Positions 48,720 through 59,255 of a stretch of 64,000 nucleotides of DNA are shown here, piece by piece. Each line of letters begins with the position of its first letter. Within the stretch, counting starts at the first letter, position 1. Location of the stretch: assembly GCA_004794655.1 (NCBI GenBank), contig SMMW01000612.1, positions 876,001 to 940,000 of the forward strand, in the 5' to 3' direction. The translations under genes and the position numbers were made by a program. This DNA is from Marisa cornuarietis. Taxonomy: Eukaryota > Mollusca > Gastropoda > Architaenioglossa > Ampullariidae. The notes under the pieces are model-generated. The model searched no databases. It had not been told where the DNA came from and was given only the letters and a program-made list of their open reading frames with translations.

Positions 48720-49430
48720 TGTTTTGCTCTAAAGCTCTCGCGCTCTAATGCTTGTTGCTCTAATACCCTGATGCTTTAACGCTCTGTCTCAGGCTCTAAC
48801 GGGCTGATGTTCGAGCGCTCTCACGCTTGAATTCTCTAACGACCTGTCGCTCTAATGCTCAGTTCCTATAGTCTAACGGTTAGAGTGTAACCCTTTCACT
48901 TTCTTACGCTCTGACGTTTTGACACTAATGCTCTGATCCTCTAAATCTTTGCTCTTTAACATTCCTTATGTTCTAACGCTCTGTCGCTCTAATGGTCTGA
49001 TGCTCTAACGTTCTATGCTTTAATGGTCTGACGATCTATCACTTTAGCGTTCTAATGTTCTATTCTAACGCATTATTGCCCTGATGCTTTGCTCTAACGC
49101 TCTGCTGCTATAAAGCTCTAATTATTTGTCGCCCTAACGCTCTGATGCTCTAACCCTCTCATGCTCTATCACTCTAACGCTCTGTTGCTGTATACTCTTT
49201 TGCTCTCATGGTCTAACGCTCTGTCGCCCTAACGCTTTGATGCTCTTATACTCTTTACCTTAACGGTCTAATGCTCTAACAAAGGATCGCTCTAAAGCTC
49301 TGTCGCTCTAACGTTTGATTCTCAACCGCTCTAATGCTCTTACACTTTGATGGTCTTACACACACTTTCTAACACTATGACGCTCTTACGCTCCAATGCT
49401 CTAATGCATTGATGCTCTGTCGCTCTAACA
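48720..49430. repeat. Degenerate octamer/nonamer tract, consensus near GCTCTAAY / GCTCTGAT
   Basis: About 700 bp made of imperfect 8-9 bp units such as GCTCTAAC, GCTCTAAT, GCTCTGTC and GCTCTGAT in irregular order. The plus strand is T- and C-rich. No open frame survives. It resembles an old, decayed simple-sequence satellite. Confidence 0.9.
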
Positions 49431-49544
49431 ATTTTTCGCGATACTTTTTATAAAGTTTGGAAACAAATAAAAACAAAGTAATCAATATTATCAGTTATGT
49501 ATCTTTGAAGTTGACTGTCATTATGTGTTTATTATGTTTATTTA

Positions 49545-49990
49545 GTATGACGATCGTATTCTAACTGTTCCTGTCACCAGAACAACAACATATGGTCACA
49601 GGACTTTTGGCTACTGTGCTGCAAAACAATGGAACTCTCTTCCTTTCCATATCCGCCACCTTCCTACAACTGAATCTTTCAAATCTGCACTGAAAACGCA
49701 CCTCTTCCTTGAGCATTACTCCTAACACAGTCCGCACAATGCTCGTCCTTCTTAGCCCCGCCCCCTTCCCTCTTGCTACTTTACCCATCTTTCTCGGCAG
49801 AATCACTATATTTCTCTGTTCCTGTCACTTGATGCCTTTTGTTTTCTGTTTCGTCAGTACTGTCGTTTTCTTTCGTCCCCTTTGTTCTGTATCTACTTAG
49901 TCCAAATCTCTTCCTCGTTTTAAGCGCTAAGAGCATGCTCTCTATGAGTGTGAATATGCGCTATACAAATCTTCACTATTATTATTATTA
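49545..49990 (+). mobile_element. CR1/L2-like LINE 3' end (ORF2 C-terminus and 3' UTR)
   Basis: The plus strand encodes a C-terminal block, SYGHRTFGYCAAKQWNSLP, then FHIRHLPTTESFKSALKTHL, ending in a stop at about 49724. A 3' UTR follows with CATGCTCTCTATGAGTGTGA and ATATGCGCTATACAAATC, and a final (ATT)n tail (49977-49991). This C-terminus is characteristic of CR1/L2/Rex-type LINEs. It ties the UTR-only fragments at 37775 and 54675 to the same family. Confidence 0.85.
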
Positions 49991-52900
49991 GAATTGAATA
50001 ATAACCGAATCCCTGTGCCAAACGCATTGCTATTCGGAATAGCTAAAAAATTAACTGTATTTAATAGTCTCTACTGAAAGTTAATAGCTCCAACATCTAT
50101 AGAAGATTATTTGCTCCTGAAAGATGCAAAATAGTGTAAAAGACAGCAACAAAAGTGTCAAATGTTCTGTTTCAGCAATGATTTTCTAGTATCCACGTTA
50201 CACGATTTTAACAGAAAGTGACTATCAAATGTTAACATGAATTTGGAACGTAAAAATAATACGTTCGTTCTAACAAACATTGATTAGATTTGTCTGCCGA
50301 TGGTAAAGAGATTAATGGGTGTTAGGGATACGCAACCTGCAGACAGGTCACAGACACCACACACGTGTTCTTTCACGCAACACAATACCAAGCTCTGTTT
50401 CTGGGTTACTAATGCTGTGTAATTTCTGGGTGTCTAATTTATGTATATATATATATATATATATAGAATAACCATACAATTCAACACTTCCAATATACAA
50501 GTGGAACTAGTCAGTATATATCAACAAGCATGAATCAAAATGTCAGTATGATAAATATCCCAAACCCCAACCATCCAAACAATCAACCCCAACAAACCAC
50601 TCTTCTCTCCATTAATCAAAATCTCGCAAATGTTCAAGTCCACACAGTTTCTTCAAAAGGTGAGCAAAATAAGAAATACCAACTTCTAAAGATGATGTTC
50701 GTATTGAGACCCAAGAATGATCAAAACACACTAACTATTCAGTCCGGTCCGAATTGATCCACTCCCCCACATACACTATCCCAGAACAATTATCTCCCTT
50801 GATAAGATGCACTGGGCACGCGGAAAACAAAATGCTTCTTGGCCGCGATGCACACAGCCGTTGACGACCATATATTCCTATGCCGTAATTAATGCGCACA
50901 GAACGCTGACGAAAATATATTCCTTAGTCGTGGGACAAACTGATCGCAGACGACAGGATACTCAGGTCGAAATTCACACAGAATGTTGCGGACCCTCTGC
51001 TCCAATACTCCTCGTCTCGTACTGTCTGGGCAGGGACGTAGACGGTATCCACTCCCAAATCTCCTTGCCTCCAAACACTCGTTGCTTTTCTCCCCAATTA
51101 ATTCCTGAAATCCTCACACCAATTTTAACTGATACAATATGTTTCCCATCAAAACTTCTATACCTCTTCTCAATAATCACATTATATTATACATCCACAC
51201 TATCACACTTCTTTCTAAGAACCATCAATAATAAAAACACTCCATACCTTGTCGTTGCAAGGAATTAGATTTTCTCCCCTGTCTCTTTCACACAGAATGT
51301 ACTCCTAAGTCCTTCCACTCGGAAGTTTGGTCGGGGAATGCCTAAATCAGTTCACCTTACTTACAGGTGCTACCGTTACTACTTTACTCAGTTTAAAGCG
51401 AAATGTCGTGTTCGTTCTTGAACGATATTTATGGGCAATAACACAAAATCATGTTTCCATAGCACTGAAATAATTAAAAGTATTTTTTGGCGGACTTTAG
51501 AACAATTTAAAAAAAGCATGTTTACTACTATACAACAAGAATTACATTACTTTTATCTGTGTGAGAAAACTGATGATTTCGTGTCTTCACATTATGTCAG
51601 TTTTATGAACATATAAATTTGACCAATCTGACAACTTTGTGACCACTTTATTTGTAACGGTTCTTGAGCCGATCGGTTTAAGCGTATTCTTGAATCCTAG
51701 AGAACAGGGAGCGACGAGGTTTTTGGAGTGGTAAAGAGCTTCTATTGCAAAATAAAGTATGAGAGGGCAGTAAATGTTCAGTTTTCTTTAAATTCACTAC
51801 TATGAAAAAGTTACTTTTATGACGTTTTATTTTAGTTTGATATATAAATCTATACACACCATACAATCTCTAACGAATATACTGCTTGACGAGACACCGT
51901 CAACTTCTCTGCTTGGGAACACGAAGGCAAGACAAATAGGTTTCTCCTGGCTTCACGGCAGTGCCGAATGCCACCTATGTGCTCATCAGTTCTCCGCATT
52001 ATGATGCTAGAACTATATATAAAGGCGTCAGTATCTCCAGCATGGTTTTGATATCAGAGACATTGCGCGCACGTGTTTACATATGTATGTGTATGTGTGT
52101 GTTTGTGGGATTAACTCCGGAGAAACCACAAATATTTGAAGACTACTTGACCTATTGTCACCGATAAATAAGAGAGAAGAAGGAAAATGTGTTACTGGGC
52201 ACCTCGCTACACGGCATAATTGGTCTTCCTTATCAGATCTACTGGGCGCCACGTGGCTTTGTTTTATAGGACAGAGAGCTGGTAGACAAAGATGACAAGA
52301 TAGTTGTCAATAAAAAAACAAGAGCATAATTCATAATGAAAAACTCTAATTTATTAATGTTACAATCACAATAATCCAAAAATCGTCGACTTCCTAACCT
52401 TAACCTAAACCCTACATCTACAACATAACATCTTACTTTTTTGAAGCAGAAGTTCCCCCCCGCCCCCCTTCGTGCTCACCTCTCAACTCTCACAACTTGC
52501 GTGCCTGCCCTCGGGACGTCTTTGTCTCTGGCAAGTAGGTAGGTAAAAAAAGCGAACAATGTGTATAATCTGCTTTTATCTACCGCACAGAAGCAGAGCT
52601 AGTCTGTGAAGTGTCGATAAAAATTGAACAGACAGCTGACTTTAATGTTTCGTAAGACCGCATGTTGGAGAAAAACATGGTAGGCAGTGCTGGTTGCCAG
52701 CAGCAGCTGGCAAAGCCAGCGAGCAAGCGGATGAACTCACCTGTCTGGCTGTGTCGTGTGCGGTTGACCGCTAGGTGAGAGGAATGCCAGGCATCACACG
52801 AGAATGATAACTGTGGAAGCTATTCACCGCATTCTTAGATGAGTACTCTCCCTTGCTCACTTTTACATGCTTAACCCATTGTTACGGATCGAACTATGAC

Positions 52901-53544
52901 CGTGCAGGGACTAGAGTTAGTTTCCTGCTAGGTACTAAGGCACTGGGCTAGTTTCCCCTGTATGCGATGGATTTTTATGTGTTGTTTTTCACTTCTAAAA
53001 GAAAAAAGATATTTTGTCACTAGAGATGGAATGTGTCAATAGTCATTAAGGGTTAAAATGCTTTGAAGATATTTGTAAAAGATGTGTAACAATTTTACTG
53101 CTAGATTTATTTAGAATTTGTGGTGAAGGAATGATAAAAAAGAGTATTATCCATGAAAGAAATGCATTTTAGAATAGCGCCAATCGACATTATGGAGGTA
53201 GAAATGGCTACATGTGGAAGGAAATGTAAAGAACTGTACACTTTTTACCTCTACAGATTTAGTTTTATTGTTTATGTTTAAATATTGTAATTCAATGTGT
53301 TACTTATAATGGTCTTGATATTTCTAGTTATAAAATTATGGCTCTATGGTTATAAAGACCGTTAACCAAAATGCCTGCTATATCTATACCACAATTAATG
53401 CTAATGGTTAAGTTTATCTACGGCCTCGTTTGCGGAAGGCAGGGTCAAAGCATCTCCTTCCGCCTGTTTATAATCTATTATCAGTAAATTAAAATCAATG
53501 AATTATTGAAGTAACAACCATTCCAAAATCTACCATCACCTTCA
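49991..53544. other. Intergenic spacer
   Basis: Contains the paralogous block 50090-50320 (partner of 44140-44330), an (AT)n run (50442-50464) and a G-poor plus strand from about 50515 to 51290. The 153-codon frame at 50807-51268 lies in that G-poor part, has no domain and is not called a gene. No RNA genes were recognised. Confidence 0.5.
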
Positions 53545-53692
53545 AACTTTCGAGACATAACCACATAAACACAAATTTATTTTAGAAAAGGTAACCACGA
53601 TACCACTGGACGATATAAATATATTATTACATGAACAACGAGGAAAACAGCCATACATAATCCACAAACTCACTTCTCTTACTAAAAGCTCA
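53545..53692 (-). pseudogene. Relic of a group B receptor (TM6 end to TM7)
   Basis: The minus strand encodes LLVREVSLW, a CNNIFISSSGIV block and a TFSKIN block. These match, in order and spacing, R7 residues 288-325 (LLVREVSLW, CNNIF, SSGIVFTF, N325). After the Asn the frame loses helix 8 similarity. Everything 5' of TM6 is missing. The DNA match to the R7 3' region also covers the non-coding wobble positions, so this is a duplicated fragment rather than chance. A (TC)n(AC)n repeat lies about 90 bp on its 5' side, as it does 5' of R7. Confidence 0.85.
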
Positions 53693-53775
53693 TCGTTCAA
53701 TATCACTTACCGAATCTTTTAGATCATCAATGTAGAAAATATCTGCTAAGCGACACATCACTGAATGACTAACAT

Positions 53776-53777
<2 letters not shown>

Positions 53778-53831
<54 letters not shown>
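53778..53831. repeat. (TC)n(AC)n microsatellite
   Basis: A TC run (about 30 bp) followed by an AC run. The same compound order appears upstream of R7. Confidence 0.95.
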
Positions 53832-54674
53832 TTCATGAACACAAACGCGCCCACACAAACAACCCATAAGAAATACAGCAAACCAACCTTTTGTAAGGTC
53901 ATATTAATATTTGTGGTCTTAGCTTTACATTACTAGGCAACGTCAAAAATTACATTAGTACAATGGTTGTCAACAATTAAATCCTCAATCTACTTGATGG
54001 ACATACGTTATTGATCCTAGAACCTTTGAAAGACTTTATTCACGAAGGTACTGACGGCTTCATATATATATATGGTTCTCCCAGTGGGGAGCAGAGAACT
54101 GATAAACACATGGGTTGCATTTGGCATTGCCGTGAAACCGGACACAAACTGTTTGTCTGGCCTCTGCGTTGTCAAGCAAAACAATACCTACATTGACGGT
54201 GTTTTTGAAGCTAAAACACAGAGATATTAGTCAATCAGTTTAAATATACCCACACGTTCTATATGTACTTAAAATCAAATAGCACATAATATAATACTAC
54301 ATAAATGTATCGAACACTAAACATTAAGCTTTCTCGTATTCATCCTTTTGCAAATGTGATATTTATCGTATTTTCTTTTCAAGGGATCACTTTAGCAGTC
54401 TGTCTCTCCTTTGAAACCTTCTCATCTCTCTTTTTAATAGCATTTAAGAACACGCTTATCGTGTGTTTTTACGGGCCTTTACAAATAAAGTGGTTGCTAA
54501 GTAATACACTTGGAAAGGTTTCGTAATATATTCACGACACTGATTAATAATATAAAGAAATCCTGTCTCTCCCAATGATAAAAGTAATTTGAAAGGTATT
54601 CGTTTATTTTTCGTGATAGCTCATCGCCATTGCTACACTTTCTTTTTTAAATTGTTCCAATGTCTGTGATGCTT
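53832..54674. other. Intergenic, nothing recognised
   Basis: No domain or repeat family was seen. The short open frames (61-73 codons) are not supported. Confidence 0.5.
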
Positions 54675-54870
54675 GCCGGAAAAAAATAATAAAGATTTGT
54701 ATAGCGCATATTCACACTCATAAAAGTGCAAGCTTCTAGCGCTTCAAACGAGGAAGAGACATGGACTAAATGGTTAGGACACGAGGGACGGAAGAATAAA
54801 CGACAGTACTGACGACAAACAGAAAACAAAGATAGAAAACACAAAAAGGCACCAAGTAACATACTTTAAA
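54675..54870 (-). mobile_element. CR1/L2-like LINE 3'-UTR fragment
   Basis: Minus strand: TTTTCTGTTTGTCGTCAGTA, CATGTCTCTTCCTCG, TATGAGTGTGAATATGCGCT, ATACAAATCTT and an ATTATT tail. It has the same ordered blocks as the element end at 49725-49990. A 5'-truncated copy. Confidence 0.75.
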
Positions 54871-55736
54871 TGATGTACAAACATATTTTGATGTTATTGT
54901 CCATAAATTGACCATAATAACAGCAATAGCCACAAAGAACGAACGAGACGTTGTACCATAAAATTATTTAAAAAAAATTACTTCCCGTTTTCCCTTTTAC
55001 TTCTTAAAAAAGTAGTTTGACACTAGGTGTTAACACACCTTCCAATACTGATCCCGCTTGACGCTGCTTAACAAAGCCCATTGTATAACATTTTGTCAGT
55101 TGTTGCATTCGACACACATGTCATGCAGTCCTGCAATTCCCGAAAAAATTATGTTAAAACTGATTTTAGCAAGTGTCTCTGGGGTTAGGTTTCTTTTCTC
55201 ATTATGGTGTATTTATTCTAGTTAACGAAATATTAATTCCAACATTTTCTACTGAGATGTATGAAAAAGTGATGTCGAATTACCATTGGTGAGACGCTGT
55301 CTTTCTGCTGTTTCTTCTTTTCTGGTAAATGCGGCAATGACTACAAATTAATATTAACTGGCCAATTTTTTCCATACATCAGTACATTCCTTGAACCAAC
55401 TTCCATCGGCTCCACGACAAAATGCCTTTACCACTTAGCTACAAAAAATCTTCTCCAAAAGTGGCTTGTTATATCTCAGATAACAGCAAATTGTGTACTT
55501 TTTAAGCAAAGTGTGATATAATTATATTATTGTTTGGCATATTTCTCGAAACATACGAGTTAGAAAAGAGTTAGACAAGAGTCTGATTTTAGTCTCTGGA
55601 AGCTGTACTCGATCAGAAGACACGCCATGGTCATTTTTACAACCTTTGGCTATCAAGAGGTCGAAACAATAACTGTTTACATCAGGTTTTCGACTTTAAA
55701 AATGTGGGTTTCAAAGTATTAATTCCTTTAAACTAT
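54871..55736. other. 3' flank of R7, nothing recognised
   Basis: AT-rich. No domain, repeat family or RNA gene was recognised. Confidence 0.5.
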
Positions 55737-56822
55737 TCAGGAACATTGTAGTTTAGAAAAACATGTATAGCAAAATCGAAAACTTTTTTGAAATTCTATT
55801 ACAAATTTAGAGGATCGATATAAATAAATGAAAAAATGAAAACACGAATTTGTTTGAGAAAAAGTAAACACGATCCCACTGGACGTTATGAATATATTAT
55901 TACATGAACCGTTTGAAAGGCAGTCCAACAGAAACCACAAACTTACTTCTCTTACTAAAAGCGGTAACATGGTGATGACATAGATAATCGAGACAATGAC
56001 AAGCATTTTAGTCAGCGCCACCTGCCGGTATTGATTGCCACCACTAGTAGAGCTCGTTTTTTTTCTCCAAGACATTGCTGACCTTAACTTTATTACTGTG
56101 ACTGAGGTCGCCACGGATATCAATACAACGATAATTATGGGTACAACTGTATTAAGAAATGTCTTAAAAAATCCATCGATAAAGGCCCTGTTTTGTAAAT
56201 AAAACTGCGTAGGGACAGCCAACAAGAATGCTTTCTTTATTACTTTAATTTCTATCATTTTTGGCATTAAACATATAACAACATGAAAGCTTTGAAATAC
56301 AAAGAAGCATGTTACAATAATTATAGCCACGGTACGAGTTTTCAGAAGAGTATGAGCTCGGAGCGGGTACAACACACAGAGACACCGTTCTACTGCAATC
56401 ACCACACTTATACAGCCAGATGTAAGTCGAAAACCAGTCAGAAAACTTAACAACTCATTGCTTCTTTTCAAGTAAAATTCTTCGCCGAATATCGGATCGT
56501 AAAATCGCATGAAGGAGCTCACTGAATAGATTGTCAAAGTACAAACCAAAAGAAATATGTCTATAAATGCTAGTGAAAAAAGACACAGGTTCATGCCATC
56601 CCTTAGTCCTTGGCGCCAAAACACGAAACAGTTAAGGACATTGGTGGGTATACCTATCAAACATACCAATGTTGTCACACCAGTAAACCAGATTGTTTCT
56701 ACCAACGTCTGGCTGTACTTTACAGAAAAATTTTGCACATCTAGACCGTACTCAACATCGGTCTGCTGTGAATTGTTCAGTTGGGTGGTGCAGTTTATAC
56801 TACAGTCGTTGTGATTAAGCAT
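55737..56822 (-). CDS. Rhodopsin-like GPCR R7 (group B)
   Basis: Single-exon receptor of 361 residues starting at an ATG. Anchors are N61 (1.50), D88 (2.50), P228 (5.50), P287 (TM6) and Y333 (7.53). TM3 ends ERC (145-147). TM7 has N325-S326, but the NP position reads H329-F330. Loop 3 carries TSGGNQYRQVALTK. Extracellular loop 3 has C301 and C307, which could form a local disulfide. The classical TM3/ECL2 cysteine pair is absent. N-glycosylation sites are N10, N16 and N31. The tail is short and Cys-containing (CYTC), compatible with palmitoylation. It is the closest intact relative of R6 and of the relic at 53545. Likely a surface receptor; ligand unknown. Confidence 0.93.
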   Translation of the reverse strand: MLNHNDCSINCTTQLNNSQQTDVEYGLDVQNFSVKYSQTLVETIWFTGVTTLVCLIGIPTNVLNCFVFWRQGLRDGMNLCLFSLAFIDIFLLVCTLTIYSVSSFMRFYDPIFGEEFYLKRSNELLSFLTGFRLTSGCISVVIAVERCLCVLYPLRAHTLLKTRTVAIIIVTCFFVFQSFHVVICLMPKMIEIKVIKKAFLLAVPTQFYLQNRAFIDGFFKTFLNTVVPIIIVVLISVATSVTVIKLRSAMSWRKKTSSTSGGNQYRQVALTKMLVIVSIIYVITMLPLLVREVSLWFLLDCLSNGSCNNIFITSSGIVFTFSQTNSCFHFFIYLYRSSKFVIEFQKSFRFCYTCFSKLQCS

Positions 56823-56906
56823 TTCTTATTTAATATTTACAGTACAAAATGTATTTCAGAAATGAACACGAAGACCATTATATACAGCATACCGCAAACA
56901 AACGCA

Positions 56907-56953
56907 CACTCTCTGTCTCTCTCTCACACACACACACATACACACACACACTC
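56907..56953. repeat. (CT)n(AC)n microsatellite upstream of R7
   Basis: A CT run followed by an interrupted AC run, about 0.1 kb upstream of the R7 ATG. Confidence 0.95.
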
Positions 56954-58289
56954 ACGCGCGCAGGCACTCACCTTGCTTTTAGTTGTTTTACTTTTAGCAT
57001 CTAAAATTGCATAGAAATTTACTTATAGAACTAAATATGTGTTTTGTATATATCAGAATGTGCGATAAGTACTGATGTCATAATTTATTTTTCATTTGCT
57101 TTTACTTTTTTATTTAATTATCTGCTTGCACGCTACAGTGCTACTGATACCTACATCACCTGTGGTCTATACAAGTTTCGTTCTATTTTTTGTTTCTTGA
57201 TACCTTTTAAAGTATTCGAAAAACTTTTGAATCACTTGCCTGTATGTGCATCATAGACCTCCTTGTATTACTTATTTTCATAAAAGGAAATTTCTTTTGA
57301 TTCGATGTGTACATGATTTCTTGTACCTATGTAAGTATGTTTGTATATGTGTATCTGAACGATCCGTGCGTGAGTGTGTCATGTGATGCTCATTAGCTCG
57401 TGTTTTAAAAGAATGTCACTACATTTTGCAGCCTCCTTTCTATGATTTTGCAATAAGTCAATGATACATGTTCCTGGTCTTTAGGTGTTGTCATAGTAGT
57501 ATGTGCAAAACCTCTACCATATTATTTATGAAGTGCATTTTTACAATCAGGGATCACAATATAGAGCCAAGAGCAGATAAAATGCAATGTGAGGCCACCA
57601 CGGACAGAAGAGATTTTATCGGCGTTTTCCATGGCTTGGGCTGCCGATGACTTTGCTTCATTTTAGTTCCTCGCTTTCTAGGAAGTAGACGCTCTTCAAG
57701 GCAATCATTTCTAAGAGGGGAGGTCTAGGAGTTGGGGCACTTTTCTGGAGGATGTCAACTATATTTACTTGAGAGATATGCGCACGACAGTTCCGCCCGG
57801 AGGAGTAATTAGCGCTTGTGAAAGTTACCTGTTGTCTAACTGTAATAATCTCACATTGTGTTATCTTTTAAACATCTACTCACTTTACACATTGTTATCC
57901 CAATCGGATAAAAACATTATGGTATTGAGCTTTATCAACACCACCGTTTAACGAAAAAATAAGGAGACAGCCGAAGACCCAGAGAGCCTGCAAGTAAGAG
58001 GGATAAGGTCATGCGGTCATTTGAAACCCGAAGAGAAGTCCCCGGGGGTTCCAGTGGTGTGGAAAAGTATAGATAGTCAAAGCTCCTACCACCTTGTGTG
58101 GGAAAATTCTGACAACCAAGCAGAGGCACAAGAGTAGTACTAGTGGTGTAGAAAGGCGGCAAAGAATAGACAGTGGAAGATCCTACTACTTTTTGTGGGA
58201 AAATTCGGACACAAGAGTAAGCACAGTCACTGTTCGTCCTTGAGACTAATTCAGAACCATCGAACGATGTCTAGTTCGCGATATTGAAA
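56954..58289. other. Upstream flank of R7 and spacer
   Basis: Contains the block 57330-57410 that resembles the upstream DNA of R6. At about 58090-58220 a GGGAAAATTC-GACA-like segment occurs twice (near 58101 and 58198), a local duplication. No gene was recognised. Confidence 0.45.
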
Positions 58290-59255
58290 GGGATCCAGAA
58301 CCGCCTCACGCTGGAGGTGGGTTAGCAGACAAAGAAGCTATCTTTAGTGTTGGCGGAAGCACTGCTAAACAAATCTTCAGCAGTCGACTGCAAAACTAAA
58401 CGTACAAGCAGCATGATAGATATCCACCATAACTTGACTTCAAGGAGGCGTTCCAGTGAGTATGGCGCTCAAGACTAAGAAATGTGTAGCGCACATTCAA
58501 TGTTGAGAAAGGTCTAGTAAGAACCATCAACGTGCTGAATGACGGCTCCAGGAGCTCAGCACTCTTAAAAAAACAGAGGGTTAAGATCTTTCCCACGACA
58601 AGGTTGAACACTAGGTGCTCGTTAACATCTACCTAGAAAAAAATTATGCTGAATACATACCAGAACCATCATTCTTCATGTCTATAGGAGGTAGACGGTT
58701 AAGTAACCTCTGCTTTGCCGATATCAGGGTGATGGCGGGCGGCAACACTGAGTTACAGACCCTCACTGACAAACTCCGCCATCATGAAATCGTGCGGTAT
58801 AAAAATCAGCACTGACAGGAGAAAGTCGCGGTGAACAGCGTCGTATCCAGCAAAGAAGAGATCCCAATGAACGGAGTGCAACTCGGGAAGGTACAGTCCT
58901 TCAAGTATCTAGGGGACACCATCTCAAATGACAACAGTTTCACGGCAAACAGTGGTCTCGGGATCACAGCAGCAACAGCTGTGTCGATGTAAAATAGCAG
59001 AAGATTCAGAGTCCCCAGTAATTTAAAACTTTGCATGTCTCTCGTTGTCTCAGTCATGCTGTAGAGGTGCGAGATTTCCACCTTTTCACCGAGCCAGAGC
59101 ATTCAAAACGAGCTGCTTCAAGTGATTCCTTCTGATCTCTTAGAGTAAAAGACAAACGACTTTGTCTGCATCTGTTGGATCCCCAAGAGCCTCTTCTGGC
59201 TACCGCCAAGAGGCAGAAACTTGCCTGGTACGGACACCTCACCAAAAACATTTAG
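58290..59255 (+). mobile_element. Reverse-transcriptase relic, heavily mutated
   Basis: A plus-strand relative of the element at 29855-31484, with blocks in the same order. These are a DFKEAFQ-like block, a FNVEKGLVRTINVL-like block, SIGGRRLSNLCFAD (58681-58725, with the catalytic second aspartate lost), GNTELQTLTDKL, MNGVQLGKVQSFKYLGDTIS (58866-58925), and KTNDFV near 59150. Stops and frame changes interrupt it throughout. The 3' end is lost near 59255. Inactive. Confidence 0.82.

Noticed and set aside
52013..52035. TATATAAAGG followed by an initiator-like TCAGT
   Set aside because: The spacing is too short for a TATA/initiator pair and no gene follows.
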